Source: Saccharomonospora azurea NA-128
GTDB taxonomy: Bacteria; Actinomycetota; Actinomycetes; Mycobacteriales; Pseudonocardiaceae
Assembly (NCBI RefSeq): GCF_000231055.2
Contig: NZ_CM001466.1
Span: 285,724 to 349,723, forward strand
Length of the DNA: 64,000 bases
Direction: 5' to 3'
Shown: positions 8,895-18,162 of the stretch, in pieces
Layout: every line of letters begins with the position of its first letter
How positions within the stretch are numbered: the stretch's first letter is position 1
Notes under the pieces: generated by a model
Databases searched by the model: none
What the model saw: only the letters and a program-made list of their open reading frames with translations
What the model was told of the DNA's origin: nothing
Position numbers and translations under genes: made by a program

Positions 8895-9371
8895 TCAGGA
8901 CGGGACGTCGCGGCAGGCCCGGCACCGGCCCGACAGGGCGACGTGAGCGGGGTCGAGCGCGAAGTCGCGTTCCCGGGCGAGCCGGTCGACCACCCGATCC
9001 AGCAGATCGCCGGGCAGGTCGACGATCCGGCCGCAGTCCCGGCACTTCGCGTGCAGGTGCGACGGCCGGGTCGCGTCCAGGGCGAGGTGGTAGGTGCTCG
9101 CGCCGTCGCCGACGCGCACCTGGGTCACGACCCCGAGGTCTGCGAGCGTGTCGAGCGTCCGGTACACCGTCGCCCGATGGATCGTGGGGTGCTGTCGCCG
9201 CACGCGGTCGACCAGCTCGTCCGCGCTCGGATGCCCGCCGATGTGGGCGAGAGCCTCGACGACGGCGGTACGCGCACCGGTGATCCGCTGTCCCTGCGCG
9301 CGCAGCAGGCCGAGGACGGCCTCGACGGCTTCCTGCGGCCGCATTCCCAGAGCGTGAGCGTGGGCGGTCAT
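8895..9371 (-). CDS. Fur-family metal-dependent transcriptional repressor
   Basis: A 158-residue Fur/Zur-type regulator. A winged-helix DNA-binding half (RITGARTAVVEALAHIGGHPSADELV, HRATVYRTLDTLADLGVV) is followed by a dimerisation/metal half with HLHAKCRDCG and a C-terminal CRAC, i.e. two CxxC pairs for a structural zinc. I took the ATG at 9371, which gives the family's usual length; the open frame continues upstream without family similarity. It precedes the metal importer operon by 135 bp on the same strand and is divergent from qcrB. It probably represses the importer when metal is plentiful. No classical inverted-repeat Fur box stands out between 8760 and 8894. Confidence 0.9.
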   Translation of the reverse strand: MTAHAHALGMRPQEAVEAVLGLLRAQGQRITGARTAVVEALAHIGGHPSADELVDRVRRQHPTIHRATVYRTLDTLADLGVVTQVRVGDGASTYHLALDATRPSHLHAKCRDCGRIVDLPGDLLDRVVDRLARERDFALDPAHVALSGRCRACRDVPS

Positions 9372-9513
9372 GGCAAAGAGTGTCGCGGTTCGTGGCCGAC
9401 CGTGACCAGAGACCGAACGGTGACCGTGACCCGACGGTGGCGACGCCTGCGACGTGCGAGGAATCGTCTTATCGTCGAGAGAACAGGAGCCGTGACGTCC
9501 GAGAGCGGAGCGG

Positions 9514-11196
9514 ATGATGAGCTCACTCACCACACCGACCAGAGGCTCCGGCTTCCTGGCCAAACGCGCCGCGGAGTCCGGCAACAACGCCGACGCGCGG
9601 TATCGCCTCGCGCGAGCGGTGCGTCATCAGATGAACAAGGTGTTCCCGACCCACTGGTCGTTCCTGCTGGGCGAACTCGCCCTGTACAGCTTCATCATTC
9701 TGATCATTTCGGGCGTCTACCTGACGTTCTTCTTCGACCCGTCGATGACGGAGGTCGTCTACGACGGCCCGTACACGAACATGCAGGGCATCGAGATGTC
9801 GCGGGCTCTCGAGTCGACCCTGCAGATCTCGTTCGAAGTACGCGGTGGCCTGTTCATCCGGCAGTTGCACCACTGGGCGGCGTTGATCTTCGTCGCCTCG
9901 ATGATGGTGCACATGTTCCGGGTCTTCTTCACCGGAGCGTTCCGCAGGCCGCGTGAGGCCAACTGGGTCATCGGCGCGCTGCTGCTGATCCTGGGCATGT
10001 TCGAGGGCTTCTTCGGCTACTCGCTGCCGGACGACCTGCTCTCCGGTACCGGGATCCGGGCGACGCTGTCGGGCATCGTGTTGTCGATCCCGGTGATCGG
10101 GACATGGGTGCACTGGGCGTTGTTCAACGGGGAGTTCCCGGGAGACCTGATCGTGCCTCGGATGTACGCGCTGCACATCCTGATCATCCCGGGCATCATG
10201 CTGGCGCTGGTCGCGGCGCACCTCGCGCTGGTCTGGTACCAGAAGCACACGCAGTTCCCCGGCGTGCGGCGCAAGGAGACCAACGTCGTCGGCGTGCGGA
10301 TCATGCCGGTGTTCGCACTCAAGGGTGGCGCCTGGTTCCTCGTGGTCACCGGGTTCACCGCCCTGATGTCGGGGCTCTTCCAGATCAACGCCATCTGGAA
10401 CCTGGGGCCGTACAACCCGTCGCAGGTGTCGGCGGGGTCGCAACCGGACTGGTACATGGCCTGGGCCGACGGCATCCTGCGCATCTACCCGCCGTGGGAG
10501 TTGTATCTGGGCAACTACACGGTGCCCCCGGTGTTCTTCGCCGGCGTCGGCGGCATGGGAATCCTCTTCGCGCTGCTGATCGCGTATCCGTTCATCGAGC
10601 GGAGACTGTCGAAGGACACGGCGCACCACAATCTCGTGCAGCGTCCCCGGGACGCACCGGTGCGCACGAGCCTCGGTGTGATGGCGTTGACATTCTTCAT
10701 GGTGCTGGAGATCTCCGGCTTCAACGACATCGTCGCGTTCAAGTACGACATCTCGCTGAACGCGATGACGTGGGCAGGCCGGATCGGGCTGCTGATCCTG
10801 CCACCGCTGGCGTACTTCATCACCTATCGGATCTGTCTGGGCTTGCAGCACTCCGACCGCCAGGTCCTGGAGCACGGTGTGGAGACCGGCATCATCAAGC
10901 GGTTGCCGCACGGTGAGTTCATCGAGGTGCACCAACCGCTCGGCCCGGTGCGCGACGGACACCCGGAGCCGCTGGAGTACCAGGGCGCGCCGGTGCCGAA
11001 GAAGATGAACCAGCTCGGTACCGCGGGCAAGCCGGTGCCCGGAAACCTGTGGAAGCCGGATCCGCCCGAGGAGACCGAGGCGTTGGAGCGGGCCCGGGCC
11101 GAACAGGGCGGCCATGCCGGTGGAGGCGGGTTGGAAGCGCCGCAGCCGGAGACGCCTCGGCGGATGAGTCGCTTCGGGCGGCAGCGCCGGAAGTGA
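9514..11196 (+). CDS. qcrB: Cytochrome bc1 complex cytochrome b subunit QcrB (stand-alone)
   Basis: QcrB is the di-heme membrane core of the actinobacterial bcc menaquinol oxidase. The 560-residue protein has eight or more membrane segments, heme-ligand His pairs in [20 protein letters not shown] and [19 protein letters not shown], the Q-site motif PDWY (family PEWY) and the typical long polar C-terminal extension rich in Pro/Glu/Arg. ATG codons lie at both 9514 and 9517. What is odd is the context: qcrC and qcrA normally lie directly upstream, but here the upstream gene is a divergent fur and the downstream region is type VII secretion. This suggests a second, unlinked copy, with the main qcrCAB operon elsewhere. 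Confidence 0.93.
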   Translation: MMSSLTTPTRGSGFLAKRAAESGNNADARYRLARAVRHQMNKVFPTHWSFLLGELALYSFIILIISGVYLTFFFDPSMTEVVYDGPYTNMQGIEMSRALESTLQISFEVRGGLFIRQLHHWAALIFVASMMVHMFRVFFTGAFRRPREANWVIGALLLILGMFEGFFGYSLPDDLLSGTGIRATLSGIVLSIPVIGTWVHWALFNGEFPGDLIVPRMYALHILIIPGIMLALVAAHLALVWYQKHTQFPGVRRKETNVVGVRIMPVFALKGGAWFLVVTGFTALMSGLFQINAIWNLGPYNPSQVSAGSQPDWYMAWADGILRIYPPWELYLGNYTVPPVFFAGVGGMGILFALLIAYPFIERRLSKDTAHHNLVQRPRDAPVRTSLGVMALTFFMVLEISGFNDIVAFKYDISLNAMTWAGRIGLLILPPLAYFITYRICLGLQHSDRQVLEHGVETGIIKRLPHGEFIEVHQPLGPVRDGHPEPLEYQGAPVPKKMNQLGTAGKPVPGNLWKPDPPEETEALERARAEQGGHAGGGGLEAPQPETPRRMSRFGRQRRK

Positions 11197-11384
11197 TCGG
11201 AGCGGACGGGACTTCCGGCGGTTCCCACGCCGTGCCCGGGTGACCTCCGCGAACCTCCCGGCGCCCGCCTTTGCCCTGGTCAGTGCCACCGGCCAAAAGT
11301 GGCCGCCTCGGTGGCCTTCCCCTTCCGTCGTGCTCGCCCGATTCTGATCCCGTCGACGAGGTCGGCACTCGAAAGGGGTCTGGG

Positions 11385-12672
11385 GTGGCGAGCGAGACGT
11401 CGGGTGTGTCCGGCTGGTGGGACGTGTACTTCGGTGAGCCGGTGGCGCCCGAGGGTGGCGTGAACTGGGACGCGTACAGCCACGAGGAGCTGTACCAGAT
11501 GCTGTGGCAGGACGCCGACGTCGCCGACGTCAGCACGATCGCCGCGGAGTGGGCGCAGCACCGTGCCGCGTTGGTCAACCACGCCGAGGTGTTGCGGGAA
11601 CAGAAGGCCGCGCTGCTGGAGAGCTGGCAGGGGTCGGGAGCGGAGGAGGCCGCGCGCAGGCTCGACGTCCTCGCCCATCGGGTCGAGAAGATCGCCGAGC
11701 TCGCCCATGCGGGTGAGGTGGCCGCGGAGCAGGCGGCGGACGCGCTGGCGCAGGCGCGGGCGATGATGCCGCCACCGCCCGGGGAGGCGTCCGCGCCCAT
11801 GACCGACGCCGTGACGAACTGGGCGGACCTGACCGCGTTCGCCCCGCCCGCGACGTCGACTGCCCCGACCGGGGGGATCACGATCGGGGACAGGGTCGAC
11901 GACACGTCCTCTCCGGCGGACACGGGGGTGCTGTCCTCGTCGTCGCAGGACGCCGACGAGGTGCTGACGCTTCCGGCGGCGCCCTCGTCGACCTCGCCGA
12001 CCACGTCGCCCTCGGGTTCGACCTCCGCCGCCGACGTGGGGACGGCGTTCGGCGCGGTGGGGGGCGCTTCGTTCAGCTTCTAACGTCGGCGCCGACACCG
12101 CGGAGCTGCAGAAGCAGCAGGCCGTGCGCGCGATGCAGACCTACGAGTCGAACCTGACGAGCTCGGGGCACCTGATCGGGCAGGCACAGGGCACGATCCC
12201 CGCGGCCGCGACGATGCCGAGCAGCGCGCGGGCCACGACCCACGTCACGGCGGCGGGCGCGAGTTCCCCTCCGCCGTCGTGGCAGTCGCTCGCCGGCAAG
12301 GCGGGCGGCCTCGCTCCGGGAGTGGTCGCGGGAGCGTCCGCGCCGGGTGCGGGTGCTGTGGCCGGGTTCGGATCCGCGGGCACGGGCGTGGGGCCGGGAC
12401 TCGCGGGCAACGCACTCGCGCAGGGCATGCGGGTGGGGACGATGACCATGCACAGCGGGTCGGCCGCCACCGCCGCGCACCTCGCCGCGGAATCGGCCGC
12501 GGCACGCACGTCGGCGATGGGGGGCATGGTGCCGCCGGCCGGCGGGGCGCGCGGACGCGCTGAGGACGACACACACGAGAACCAGCTGCCGACGATCGAC
12601 CACAGGCTCTTCCCGGTGCAGGAACCGGGCAGCGAGGCGGTCATCGGCCTGAGCCCGGAGGAGGCCGAATGA
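11385..12672 (+). pseudogene. PPE-domain type VII secretion protein, split by a +1 frameshift
   Basis: The N-terminal ORF starts at GTG 11385 behind GAAAGGGG and encodes a PPE/WXG-like helical domain (WWDVYFGEPVAPEGGVNWD, then LLESWQGSGAEEAARRLD) and a Ser/Thr/Pro-rich linker. It stops at TAA 12081-12083. In the +1 frame, starting with codon AAC at 12082, the protein continues as NVGADTAELQKQQAVRAM and QTYESNLTSSGHLIGQAQ, the conserved region expected straight after GGASFSF in this family, and runs to 12672. Deleting one T near 12081 gives a single 429-residue protein. The second half alone has an ATG at 12133 without a ribosome binding site. It is either a real lesion or a sequencing indel. 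Confidence 0.75.
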
Positions 12673-13031
12673 GCGACGGGCGAGGACTTCGACTCGAGGT
12701 CGACCTGCTCGACCAGCGGATCTCGACACTGGCCGAACTGGGCGATTTGACGAGCGAACTCGTGGCCACGGCGAGCCGGCTCGCCGACCGCCTGCCCCTG
12801 CTGGGCACCGCGCCTCCCGCTGTGCACCTGGCGATGCGCTTGCGCGAGGCGGCGGGCAGCACGGGCCTCGCGGGCGAGGTCGAGGCCACCGAACGCGAGG
12901 TCCGCGAGTACGAGCGCATGCTCGCGGGCGCCAAAAGCAAGTACCTGGAGCACGAGGAGCAGTCGGGCGACGACCTGCGCGGCAAGGGGGAGTCCGCGGA
13001 CTCGGCCGGTCGGGCCGGGCGGGACTCGTGA
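12669..13031 (+). CDS. Small helical protein of the type VII secretion locus
   Basis: A 120-residue, highly charged, predicted all-helical protein with Leu/Ala heptads (LEVDLLDQRISTLAELGDLTSELVATAS) and an acidic/polar tail. It has no signal peptide or membrane segment. Its ATG overlaps the stop of the PPE gene (ATGA at 12669-12672) and its TGA overlaps the next GTG, so it is translationally locked between the PPE and EspG-like genes. I do not recognise the family. Position suggests a PPE partner or chaperone-like helper, with no direct evidence. Confidence 0.7.
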   Translation: MSDGRGLRLEVDLLDQRISTLAELGDLTSELVATASRLADRLPLLGTAPPAVHLAMRLREAAGSTGLAGEVEATEREVREYERMLAGAKSKYLEHEEQSGDDLRGKGESADSAGRAGRDS

Positions 13032-13822
13032 CGGCCGCGCTGGACCGGACGATGTTCGCGCTGGTGGAGCTGGACCTCCTCGCCGTCCACGCGGGCACGC
13101 GGCTGCCGTTTCCTCTGCGGGTGCCGTCGTTCGGCCGGATCGCGCAGGAGCGCAGGCAGCTGCTGGCCGACGCGGCCGGCACGTTGGCCGCGCGGGGGCT
13201 CGCCACCGACAGGGGACCGACCGGCGTGGCGGCCGCGCTCGTGGCCGCGTTGCGTCGACACCGGGGGACGGTCGACCTGGTGGTCGTCGAGGGCGCCACG
13301 GTCACGGGCGTCGTCGCGCTCGTCGACGACCGGGGCGGCGTCGTGTGCCGCCAGTCGATCGGCGGAGCGGCGGGACCGGTGGTCGTCGACCGCGTCCCCG
13401 GTTCCGCGTGGACCGAGGCGCTGCTGTCCGACGTCCCCCGGATCGCGGCTGCGCCGGTCATGCCGATCACCGTGCCGCCCGGTGTCGTCGGCGATGCGAC
13501 GCGGTTGCTGGAGAACACCGCGGGAATCGCGGCTCCCGCGCAGCGGATCCGCGCACTGGTCCGGGAACGCGGCGGCGACGAGGGGATCGTCGACGCCCTC
13601 GTCGATCTCCTGCCGTCGGTCACGGGCCGGGGACAGCTGGGTGCGGTGGTCCGGCGGCCCGGCGAACCCGCCGACCGGCGACTCGAAGTGTCCTGGTTGG
13701 ACGGACCTCGCGGTCGGGTCCGCGTCAACACCGACGACAACGGATGGCTGAGCGTGAACCCGTTGCGTCACGTCGAGCTCGTCCGGGCCCTGCGTGAGGC
13801 GGCCACGGCGGTGCACAGCTGA
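13028..13822 (+). CDS. EspG-family ESX secretion-associated protein
   Basis: A 264-residue protein resembling EspG, the cytosolic chaperone that binds PE/PPE substrates of type VII (ESX) systems. The pattern LDRTMFALVELDLLAVHAGTRLPFPLRVPSFG at the N-terminus, the central beta-strand-rich half (VDLVVVEGATVTGVVALVDD) and the C-terminal GRGQLGAVVRRPGE...LSVNPLRHVELVRALREA fit that fold. The GTG start overlaps the previous stop as GTGA. It lies in line with the PPE gene, its expected client, which strengthens the call even though the PPE gene is frameshifted. Confidence 0.8.
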   Translation: MTAALDRTMFALVELDLLAVHAGTRLPFPLRVPSFGRIAQERRQLLADAAGTLAARGLATDRGPTGVAAALVAALRRHRGTVDLVVVEGATVTGVVALVDDRGGVVCRQSIGGAAGPVVVDRVPGSAWTEALLSDVPRIAAAPVMPITVPPGVVGDATRLLENTAGIAAPAQRIRALVRERGGDEGIVDALVDLLPSVTGRGQLGAVVRRPGEPADRRLEVSWLDGPRGRVRVNTDDNGWLSVNPLRHVELVRALREAATAVHS

Positions 13823-13863
13823 CATCGACAGTACACACGGGACGGACGAGAGGAGACCACGAC

Positions 13864-14211
13864 ATGGACGCGACGGAATGGTTGGCCGACTACCGCAGCC
13901 GCCTCGACCGCATCGCGCAGGGCGCGCGCCAGGCGAGTGAGAGTGTGCGGGACATCGGCGCCACGGCGAGTTCGCCGCGGGGCGAGGTGACGGTCTCGGT
14001 GAACGCCGGAGGCGCACTGCAGGGCGTCACGCTCACGCCGATGGCGCGCAGGCTCGAAGCGGACGCCCTCGCCGAGCTGATCGTCACCACGGCGCGAGAG
14101 GCCCAGCGTCTCGCCGGTGCCCGCATGGCCGAGGTGATGGAGGACTACCTCGGCGACAGCCCGGCGCTGGCCCGGATCACGCAGCACCTGCCCACGGAGG
14201 CCGGCCGATGA
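13864..14211 (+). CDS. YbaB/EbfC-family DNA-binding protein
   Basis: A 115-residue member of the YbaB/EbfC nucleoid-associated family: an N-terminal helix (WLADYRSRLDRIAQGARQAS), a beta-strand pair (GEVTVSVNAGGALQGVTLTP) and a C-terminal helix (ELIVTTAREAQRLAGARMAEVM). Such proteins are often found next to ESX substrates in Pseudonocardiaceae. The ATG has GAGAGGAG upstream, and the stop overlaps the next start (ATGA at 14208-14211). Whether it binds DNA here or acts as a secretion accessory is unknown. Confidence 0.85.
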   Translation: MDATEWLADYRSRLDRIAQGARQASESVRDIGATASSPRGEVTVSVNAGGALQGVTLTPMARRLEADALAELIVTTAREAQRLAGARMAEVMEDYLGDSPALARITQHLPTEAGR

Positions 14212-14540
14212 GCACACCGCAGTCGTACAACGTCGATCCGGAGCAGCTGCGTGCTCACGCGAGCAGGCTCGCCACGCACGCCGACCGGCTCGCCTCGGTC
14301 GGCGCGGCCCTGCCGGACCGGATGGGTGAGGCGTCGCTGGGGGCGCTCGCCCAGTTCATCACCACGGGCATCGGCGCGGCGATGGCCGAGACGATGGACG
14401 CGTTCGCCCACGCCGCCGCGACCGTGGACAGGGTCGGCATCGGGATGCGGCAGGCGGCCGACCGCTACGAAAGCTCCGACGAGCACCATGCCGCCGGTCT
14501 GGCCGATATCGGGACCGGATTGGAGGGAGGCGGCCGATGA
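14208..14540 (+). CDS. EspC-like type VII secreted helical protein
   Basis: A 110-residue WXG100-sized helical-hairpin protein. VDPEQLRAHASRLATHADRLASVG and AATVDRVGIGMRQAADRYESSDEHHAAGL match the pattern of EspC/ESX-1 excreted proteins, in which a C-terminal YxxxD/E-like signal (here RYESSDE) directs secretion. It lacks a Sec signal. It is translationally coupled to both neighbours by ATGA overlaps, so it is probably made together with the larger downstream substrate and pairs with it. Confidence 0.82.
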   Translation: MSTPQSYNVDPEQLRAHASRLATHADRLASVGAALPDRMGEASLGALAQFITTGIGAAMAETMDAFAHAAATVDRVGIGMRQAADRYESSDEHHAAGLADIGTGLEGGGR

Positions 14541-15571
14541 ACACGCCCACCACGCACCCGCGGACCGCCGAGGAGCTCGACGGGTCGCGAGAAGCGCAGG
14601 CGATCGGGGAAGTCGAGCAGACGGTGCTGGAGATCAGCGCCGCGCTGGCGGAGCTGCGACTGACCCGGGACGCCATCGGCAACAAGGAGTGGCTGTCGGC
14701 CGATCTCGCGGGCGAGCCCTCCGGGTCGCTCGACCAGCTCGGGTCGATCACAAGCCCGTTGTCCACGCTGAGCAGCGCGGGCTGCGACTTCCTCACGCCC
14801 ATGATCTCGTTTCTGGAGGAGCCGCTCGGCCGGCTGCGGGGCGAGCCGGAGGGGGTGTCCGGCCCGGCGGGCCAGCACGACGCGGCCGCGCGCGACGCCG
14901 GTGCCGTCGCCGAGGACTTCGGGTCCAGTGTGGAGAGCGAGACCAGCGAGTGGGCGGGTGCGGCCAAGGACGACTACCTCGGCACGGCGACCCAACTCGT
15001 CGACGGCGTGCTCTCGATCGCGGAGACGGCGGGCACGAACGCGAAGGCGATGATCGCCGCCGGTGAGGTGGTGGCGCAGGTCGTCGGGATCGTGACCCAG
15101 CTGATCACCGAGGCCGTCGCCACGATCGTCCCGATCATGACGCGGGCCATCGCCGCGGCGCCCGCGACGTTCGGCGCGAGCATCGCGCAGGCGATCCCGG
15201 ACTGCGTCGCGATCGCCGTCGACTACGCCGGTCGGATCGCGGGGAAGCTGGGGGAGCTGATCGCCAGCGGCGAGAACCTCGTCACGCTGATCGAGGGAGC
15301 GGTCGGGGTGCTGAAGGTCGTGCGGGAGGGGCTGACCGTCATCGGCGACCTCGCGGGCGGCGACTCCGCGAGCTCCGCGAGCGCGGCGGGCACCCCGGTG
15401 TCGACCGTGTCCGGTCAGGACGGTGTCGACCCGCTGCGGCCGTTGGAGCGAGAAGCGTCGCGAGGTGAGCCCGCCAAGTCGCTCGAGACGGACGAACCGG
15501 GTCGTGGTCCCGGTGAGTTCGACGATCCCCTCGAAGGCGAGTGGAAGCCCGTCGGCGGCGTCGACAGCTGA
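14537..15571 (+). CDS. Large WXG-type (type VII) substrate-like protein
   Basis: A 344-residue protein with an N-terminal helical region (VEQTVLEISAALAELRLTRDAIGNKEW), a WXG-like turn ETSEWAGAAKDDYLG near residue 140, then a long Ala/Ile/Val-rich stretch (AMIAAGEVVAQVVGIVTQLI, AATFG...) that could insert in membranes. The C-terminal 70 residues are Ser/Glu/Pro-rich and look disordered. No nuclease, deaminase or other toxin domain is recognisable, and no immunity gene follows, so I do not call it a polymorphic toxin. It ends the ESX-like gene run, just before a terminator-like hairpin. Confidence 0.7.
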   Translation: MNTPTTHPRTAEELDGSREAQAIGEVEQTVLEISAALAELRLTRDAIGNKEWLSADLAGEPSGSLDQLGSITSPLSTLSSAGCDFLTPMISFLEEPLGRLRGEPEGVSGPAGQHDAAARDAGAVAEDFGSSVESETSEWAGAAKDDYLGTATQLVDGVLSIAETAGTNAKAMIAAGEVVAQVVGIVTQLITEAVATIVPIMTRAIAAAPATFGASIAQAIPDCVAIAVDYAGRIAGKLGELIASGENLVTLIEGAVGVLKVVREGLTVIGDLAGGDSASSASAAGTPVSTVSGQDGVDPLRPLEREASRGEPAKSLETDEPGRGPGEFDDPLEGEWKPVGGVDS

Positions 15572-15583
15572 GGTCCGAGCCGT

Positions 15584-15607
15584 CGGCGGGTCCTCGTGGG
15601 CCCGCCG
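15584..15607 (+). terminator. Hairpin terminator after the type VII gene cluster
   Basis: CGGCGGG at 15584-15590 pairs perfectly with CCCGCCG at 15601-15607, with a partly pairing 10-base loop between. It begins 13 bp after the stop of the substrate gene. There is no U-run, as is common for actinobacterial terminators, so the function is inferred. Confidence 0.5.
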
Positions 15608-15672
15608 GGGTTCGGGACAACGCCCCTGGGTACTCCTCCGCCGTGGATCATGTCCGAGGCGTGGGGAGACGC

Positions 15673-18153
15673 ATGGCCGACCGCATCAGCGACCTCTGGG
15701 GAACCCGGACACCGCACGCGAGGGACACCTCCTGGCCCATCCGGGTCGACCAGCACCTGGAGCCGGGGCTCACCGCGGCGGACGTGGACGACTGGGTGCA
15801 GTCGGCATGCACGTTGTGCAGCAACGGCTGTGCGTGCGACATCGCGGTGAAGGACGGCCGCATGGTCGGGGTCCGCGGCCGTCCGGGGGACGTGGTGAAC
15901 CACGGGCGACTCGGACCGAAGGGTTTGTACGGGTCGTGGCAGTGGAGCCGATCCGAGAGGTTGACCCGGCCGCTCGTCCGGCGTGGCGGTGAGCTGCGGG
16001 AGACGGACTGGGACACCGCCATGGACCTGATCGCGCGCCGCTCGCGTGAGCTGCTCGACGAGTTCGGGCCGCTGTCCCACGGCTTCTACACCAGCGGACA
16101 GCTCTTCCTGGAGGAGTACTACACGCTCAGCGTGCTCGGCAAGGCCGGGCTGGGCACACCGCACATGGACGGCAACACCCGGCTGTGCACGGCCACCGCG
16201 GCGGCCGCGCTGAAACAGAGCTTCGGCTCCGACGGGCAACCCGGCAGCTACGCCGACATCGAGGCGTGCGACGCACTGTTCCTGTTCGGCCACAACATGG
16301 CCGAGACGCAGACCGTCCTCTGGTCGCGGGTGCTGGACCGGCTGCGCGGCCCCGAACCGCCCGTGGTCGTCGCCGTCGATCCGCGCAGGACACCGGTGAC
16401 CGAGGCCGCGGTCGAGACCGGGGGAGTGCACCTGGCTCCGTTACCCGGCACCAACCAGGCCCTCATGAACGGCCTCGTCCGCGAGCTCCTGGAACACGGG
16501 TGGGTCGACCACGACTACATCGCCGCCCACACCGTCGGCTACGACGAGCTGGCGGCCACCGTAAAGCCCTACACGCCGGAGCGCGTCGCCGAGATCTGCC
16601 GTATCGAGGCGCGGGACCTGCGGCGCGCGGCCGAGGTGTTCGGCACGTCCCGCCGGGTGCTGTCCACGGTCCTGCAGGGTTTCTACCAGTCCCACCAGGC
16701 GTCGGCGGCGTCGTGCCAGGTCAACAACCTGCACCTGCTCCGTGGTCTCCTCGGCCGTCCCGGGAGCGGAGTCCTGCAGATGAACGGGCAACCCACGGCG
16801 CAGAACACCCGGGAGTGCGGCGCCGACGGTGATCTTCCGGGCTTCCGCAACTGGGACAACCCGGAGCACATCCGGCAGCTCGCCGACCTGTGGAACGTGG
16901 ACCCGCTCACAATCCCGCACTGGGCGCCGCCCACCCATGCGATGCAGATCTGGCGCTACGCCGAGCAGGGCTCGATCCGGCTCCTCTGGATCTCCGCGAC
17001 CAACCCCGCGGTGTCCCTGCCCGAACTGCCCCGCATCCGGAAGATCCTGGCCAGGGACGACCTGTTCGTCGTCGTGCAGGACGGTTTCCACACCGAGACC
17101 GCCGAGTACGCCGACGTGGTGCTGCCCGCGGCGCTGTGGGGCGAGAAGCAGGGCACCTTCACCAACGCCGACCGGACGGTGCACCTGTCGGAGAAGGCGG
17201 TGGAACCACCGGGGGAGGCACGCGCCGACCTGGACATCTTCCTCGACTACGCGCGCCGCATGGATCTGCGCGACCGGGACGGCGGGCCGCTGCTGCCGTG
17301 GAGCGATCCGGAGGGCGCCTTCGAGGCGTGGAAGGAGTGCAGCCGGGGCCGCCCCTGCGACTACACCGGGCTGTCCTACGACCGCCTGCGCGGGGACACC
17401 GGCATCCGGTGGCCGTGCACCGACGAGTACCCGGACGGCCGGGAACGGCTGTACGAGGACGGCGTGTTCCCCACACACGCGGACGTGTGCGAGAGCTACG
17501 GCCGCGACCCTCTCACCGGTGGCACCACCTCGCGCGAGCAGTACCTCGCCACCCGACCGGACGGGCGCGCCTTCCTCAGAGCGGCCGAGTACGTCGCACC
17601 GCCGGAGACGCCCGACGACGAGTTCCCGTTCGCCTGCACCACCGGGCGGACCGTCTACCACTTCCACACGCGCACCAAGACCGGCCGGTCGAGACGACTC
17701 CGGCGTGCGGCGCCGGAGCCCTGGGCCGAGTTGTCGGCGCGGGATGCCGAGGCGCTGGGGATCGCCGAGGGCGACCTCGTGCGCGTCGAGTCGGCTCGGG
17801 GCCGGGTCGACGTCCCCGCGCGGATCGGCCGCGGTCGGGACGGTGTGGTGTTCCTGCCGTTCCACTACGGCTACTGGGACAGCGGTGCGGACGCGCACAC
17901 GAGGGCGGCGAACGAACTGACCCAGACCGAATGGGATCCCGTCTCGAAGCAGCCGCTGTTCAAGCTGAGCGCCGTCCGCGTCGTCAGGCTGGGCGGGGGA
18001 GCCGGGCCCGCGCCGGCACCCACCACGGCGGCGTCCGCGCCGGCCGACCCGGCCGCGGTCGCACCCACGTCGGGCGACGACGACGTGCACGAGGACGTGC
18101 GCCCCGACCTGCCGCGCCACTCCGGCACCCCCCACGACACATCGCACCTGTGA
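15673..18153 (+). CDS. Molybdopterin oxidoreductase, assimilatory nitrate reductase-like
   Basis: This 826-residue cytosolic molybdoenzyme belongs to the NasA/NarB/formate dehydrogenase superfamily. The N-terminal iron-sulfur site reads CTLCSNGC (C46, C49, C53) but the expected fourth Cys is replaced by Gly81 in NHGRLGPKG. A probable Mo-ligating Cys lies in GNTRLCTATA. Further landmarks are ALFLFGHNMAETQ, VVVAVDPRRT, LWISATNPAVSLPELP and a C-terminal molybdopterin-binding domain (ELSARDAEALGIAEGDLVRV ... FLPFHYGYWD). I chose ATG 15673, preceded by GGGGAGA; the open frame upstream is not family-like. The last 50 residues are Pro/Ala/Asp-rich. It is followed by a small helical protein and an HPP membrane protein, consistent with nitrate/nitrite use. 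Substrate is inferred from family only. Confidence 0.85.
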   Translation: MADRISDLWGTRTPHARDTSWPIRVDQHLEPGLTAADVDDWVQSACTLCSNGCACDIAVKDGRMVGVRGRPGDVVNHGRLGPKGLYGSWQWSRSERLTRPLVRRGGELRETDWDTAMDLIARRSRELLDEFGPLSHGFYTSGQLFLEEYYTLSVLGKAGLGTPHMDGNTRLCTATAAAALKQSFGSDGQPGSYADIEACDALFLFGHNMAETQTVLWSRVLDRLRGPEPPVVVAVDPRRTPVTEAAVETGGVHLAPLPGTNQALMNGLVRELLEHGWVDHDYIAAHTVGYDELAATVKPYTPERVAEICRIEARDLRRAAEVFGTSRRVLSTVLQGFYQSHQASAASCQVNNLHLLRGLLGRPGSGVLQMNGQPTAQNTRECGADGDLPGFRNWDNPEHIRQLADLWNVDPLTIPHWAPPTHAMQIWRYAEQGSIRLLWISATNPAVSLPELPRIRKILARDDLFVVVQDGFHTETAEYADVVLPAALWGEKQGTFTNADRTVHLSEKAVEPPGEARADLDIFLDYARRMDLRDRDGGPLLPWSDPEGAFEAWKECSRGRPCDYTGLSYDRLRGDTGIRWPCTDEYPDGRERLYEDGVFPTHADVCESYGRDPLTGGTTSREQYLATRPDGRAFLRAAEYVAPPETPDDEFPFACTTGRTVYHFHTRTKTGRSRRLRRAAPEPWAELSARDAEALGIAEGDLVRVESARGRVDVPARIGRGRDGVVFLPFHYGYWDSGADAHTRAANELTQTEWDPVSKQPLFKLSAVRVVRLGGGAGPAPAPTTAASAPADPAAVAPTSGDDDVHEDVRPDLPRHSGTPHDTSHL

Positions 18154-18162
18154 GGTCTCGCC

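Noticed and set aside
9523-11289. 588-codon frame antisense to qcrB
   Set aside because: It is His/Arg/Asp-rich with no domain; it results from GC bias opposite a conserved membrane protein.
12075-12090. Programmed +1 frameshift in the PPE gene
   Set aside because: The codon before the stop is UUC, which would slip onto UCU with poor pairing, and no upstream stimulator resembling the prfB case is present; an indel is simpler.
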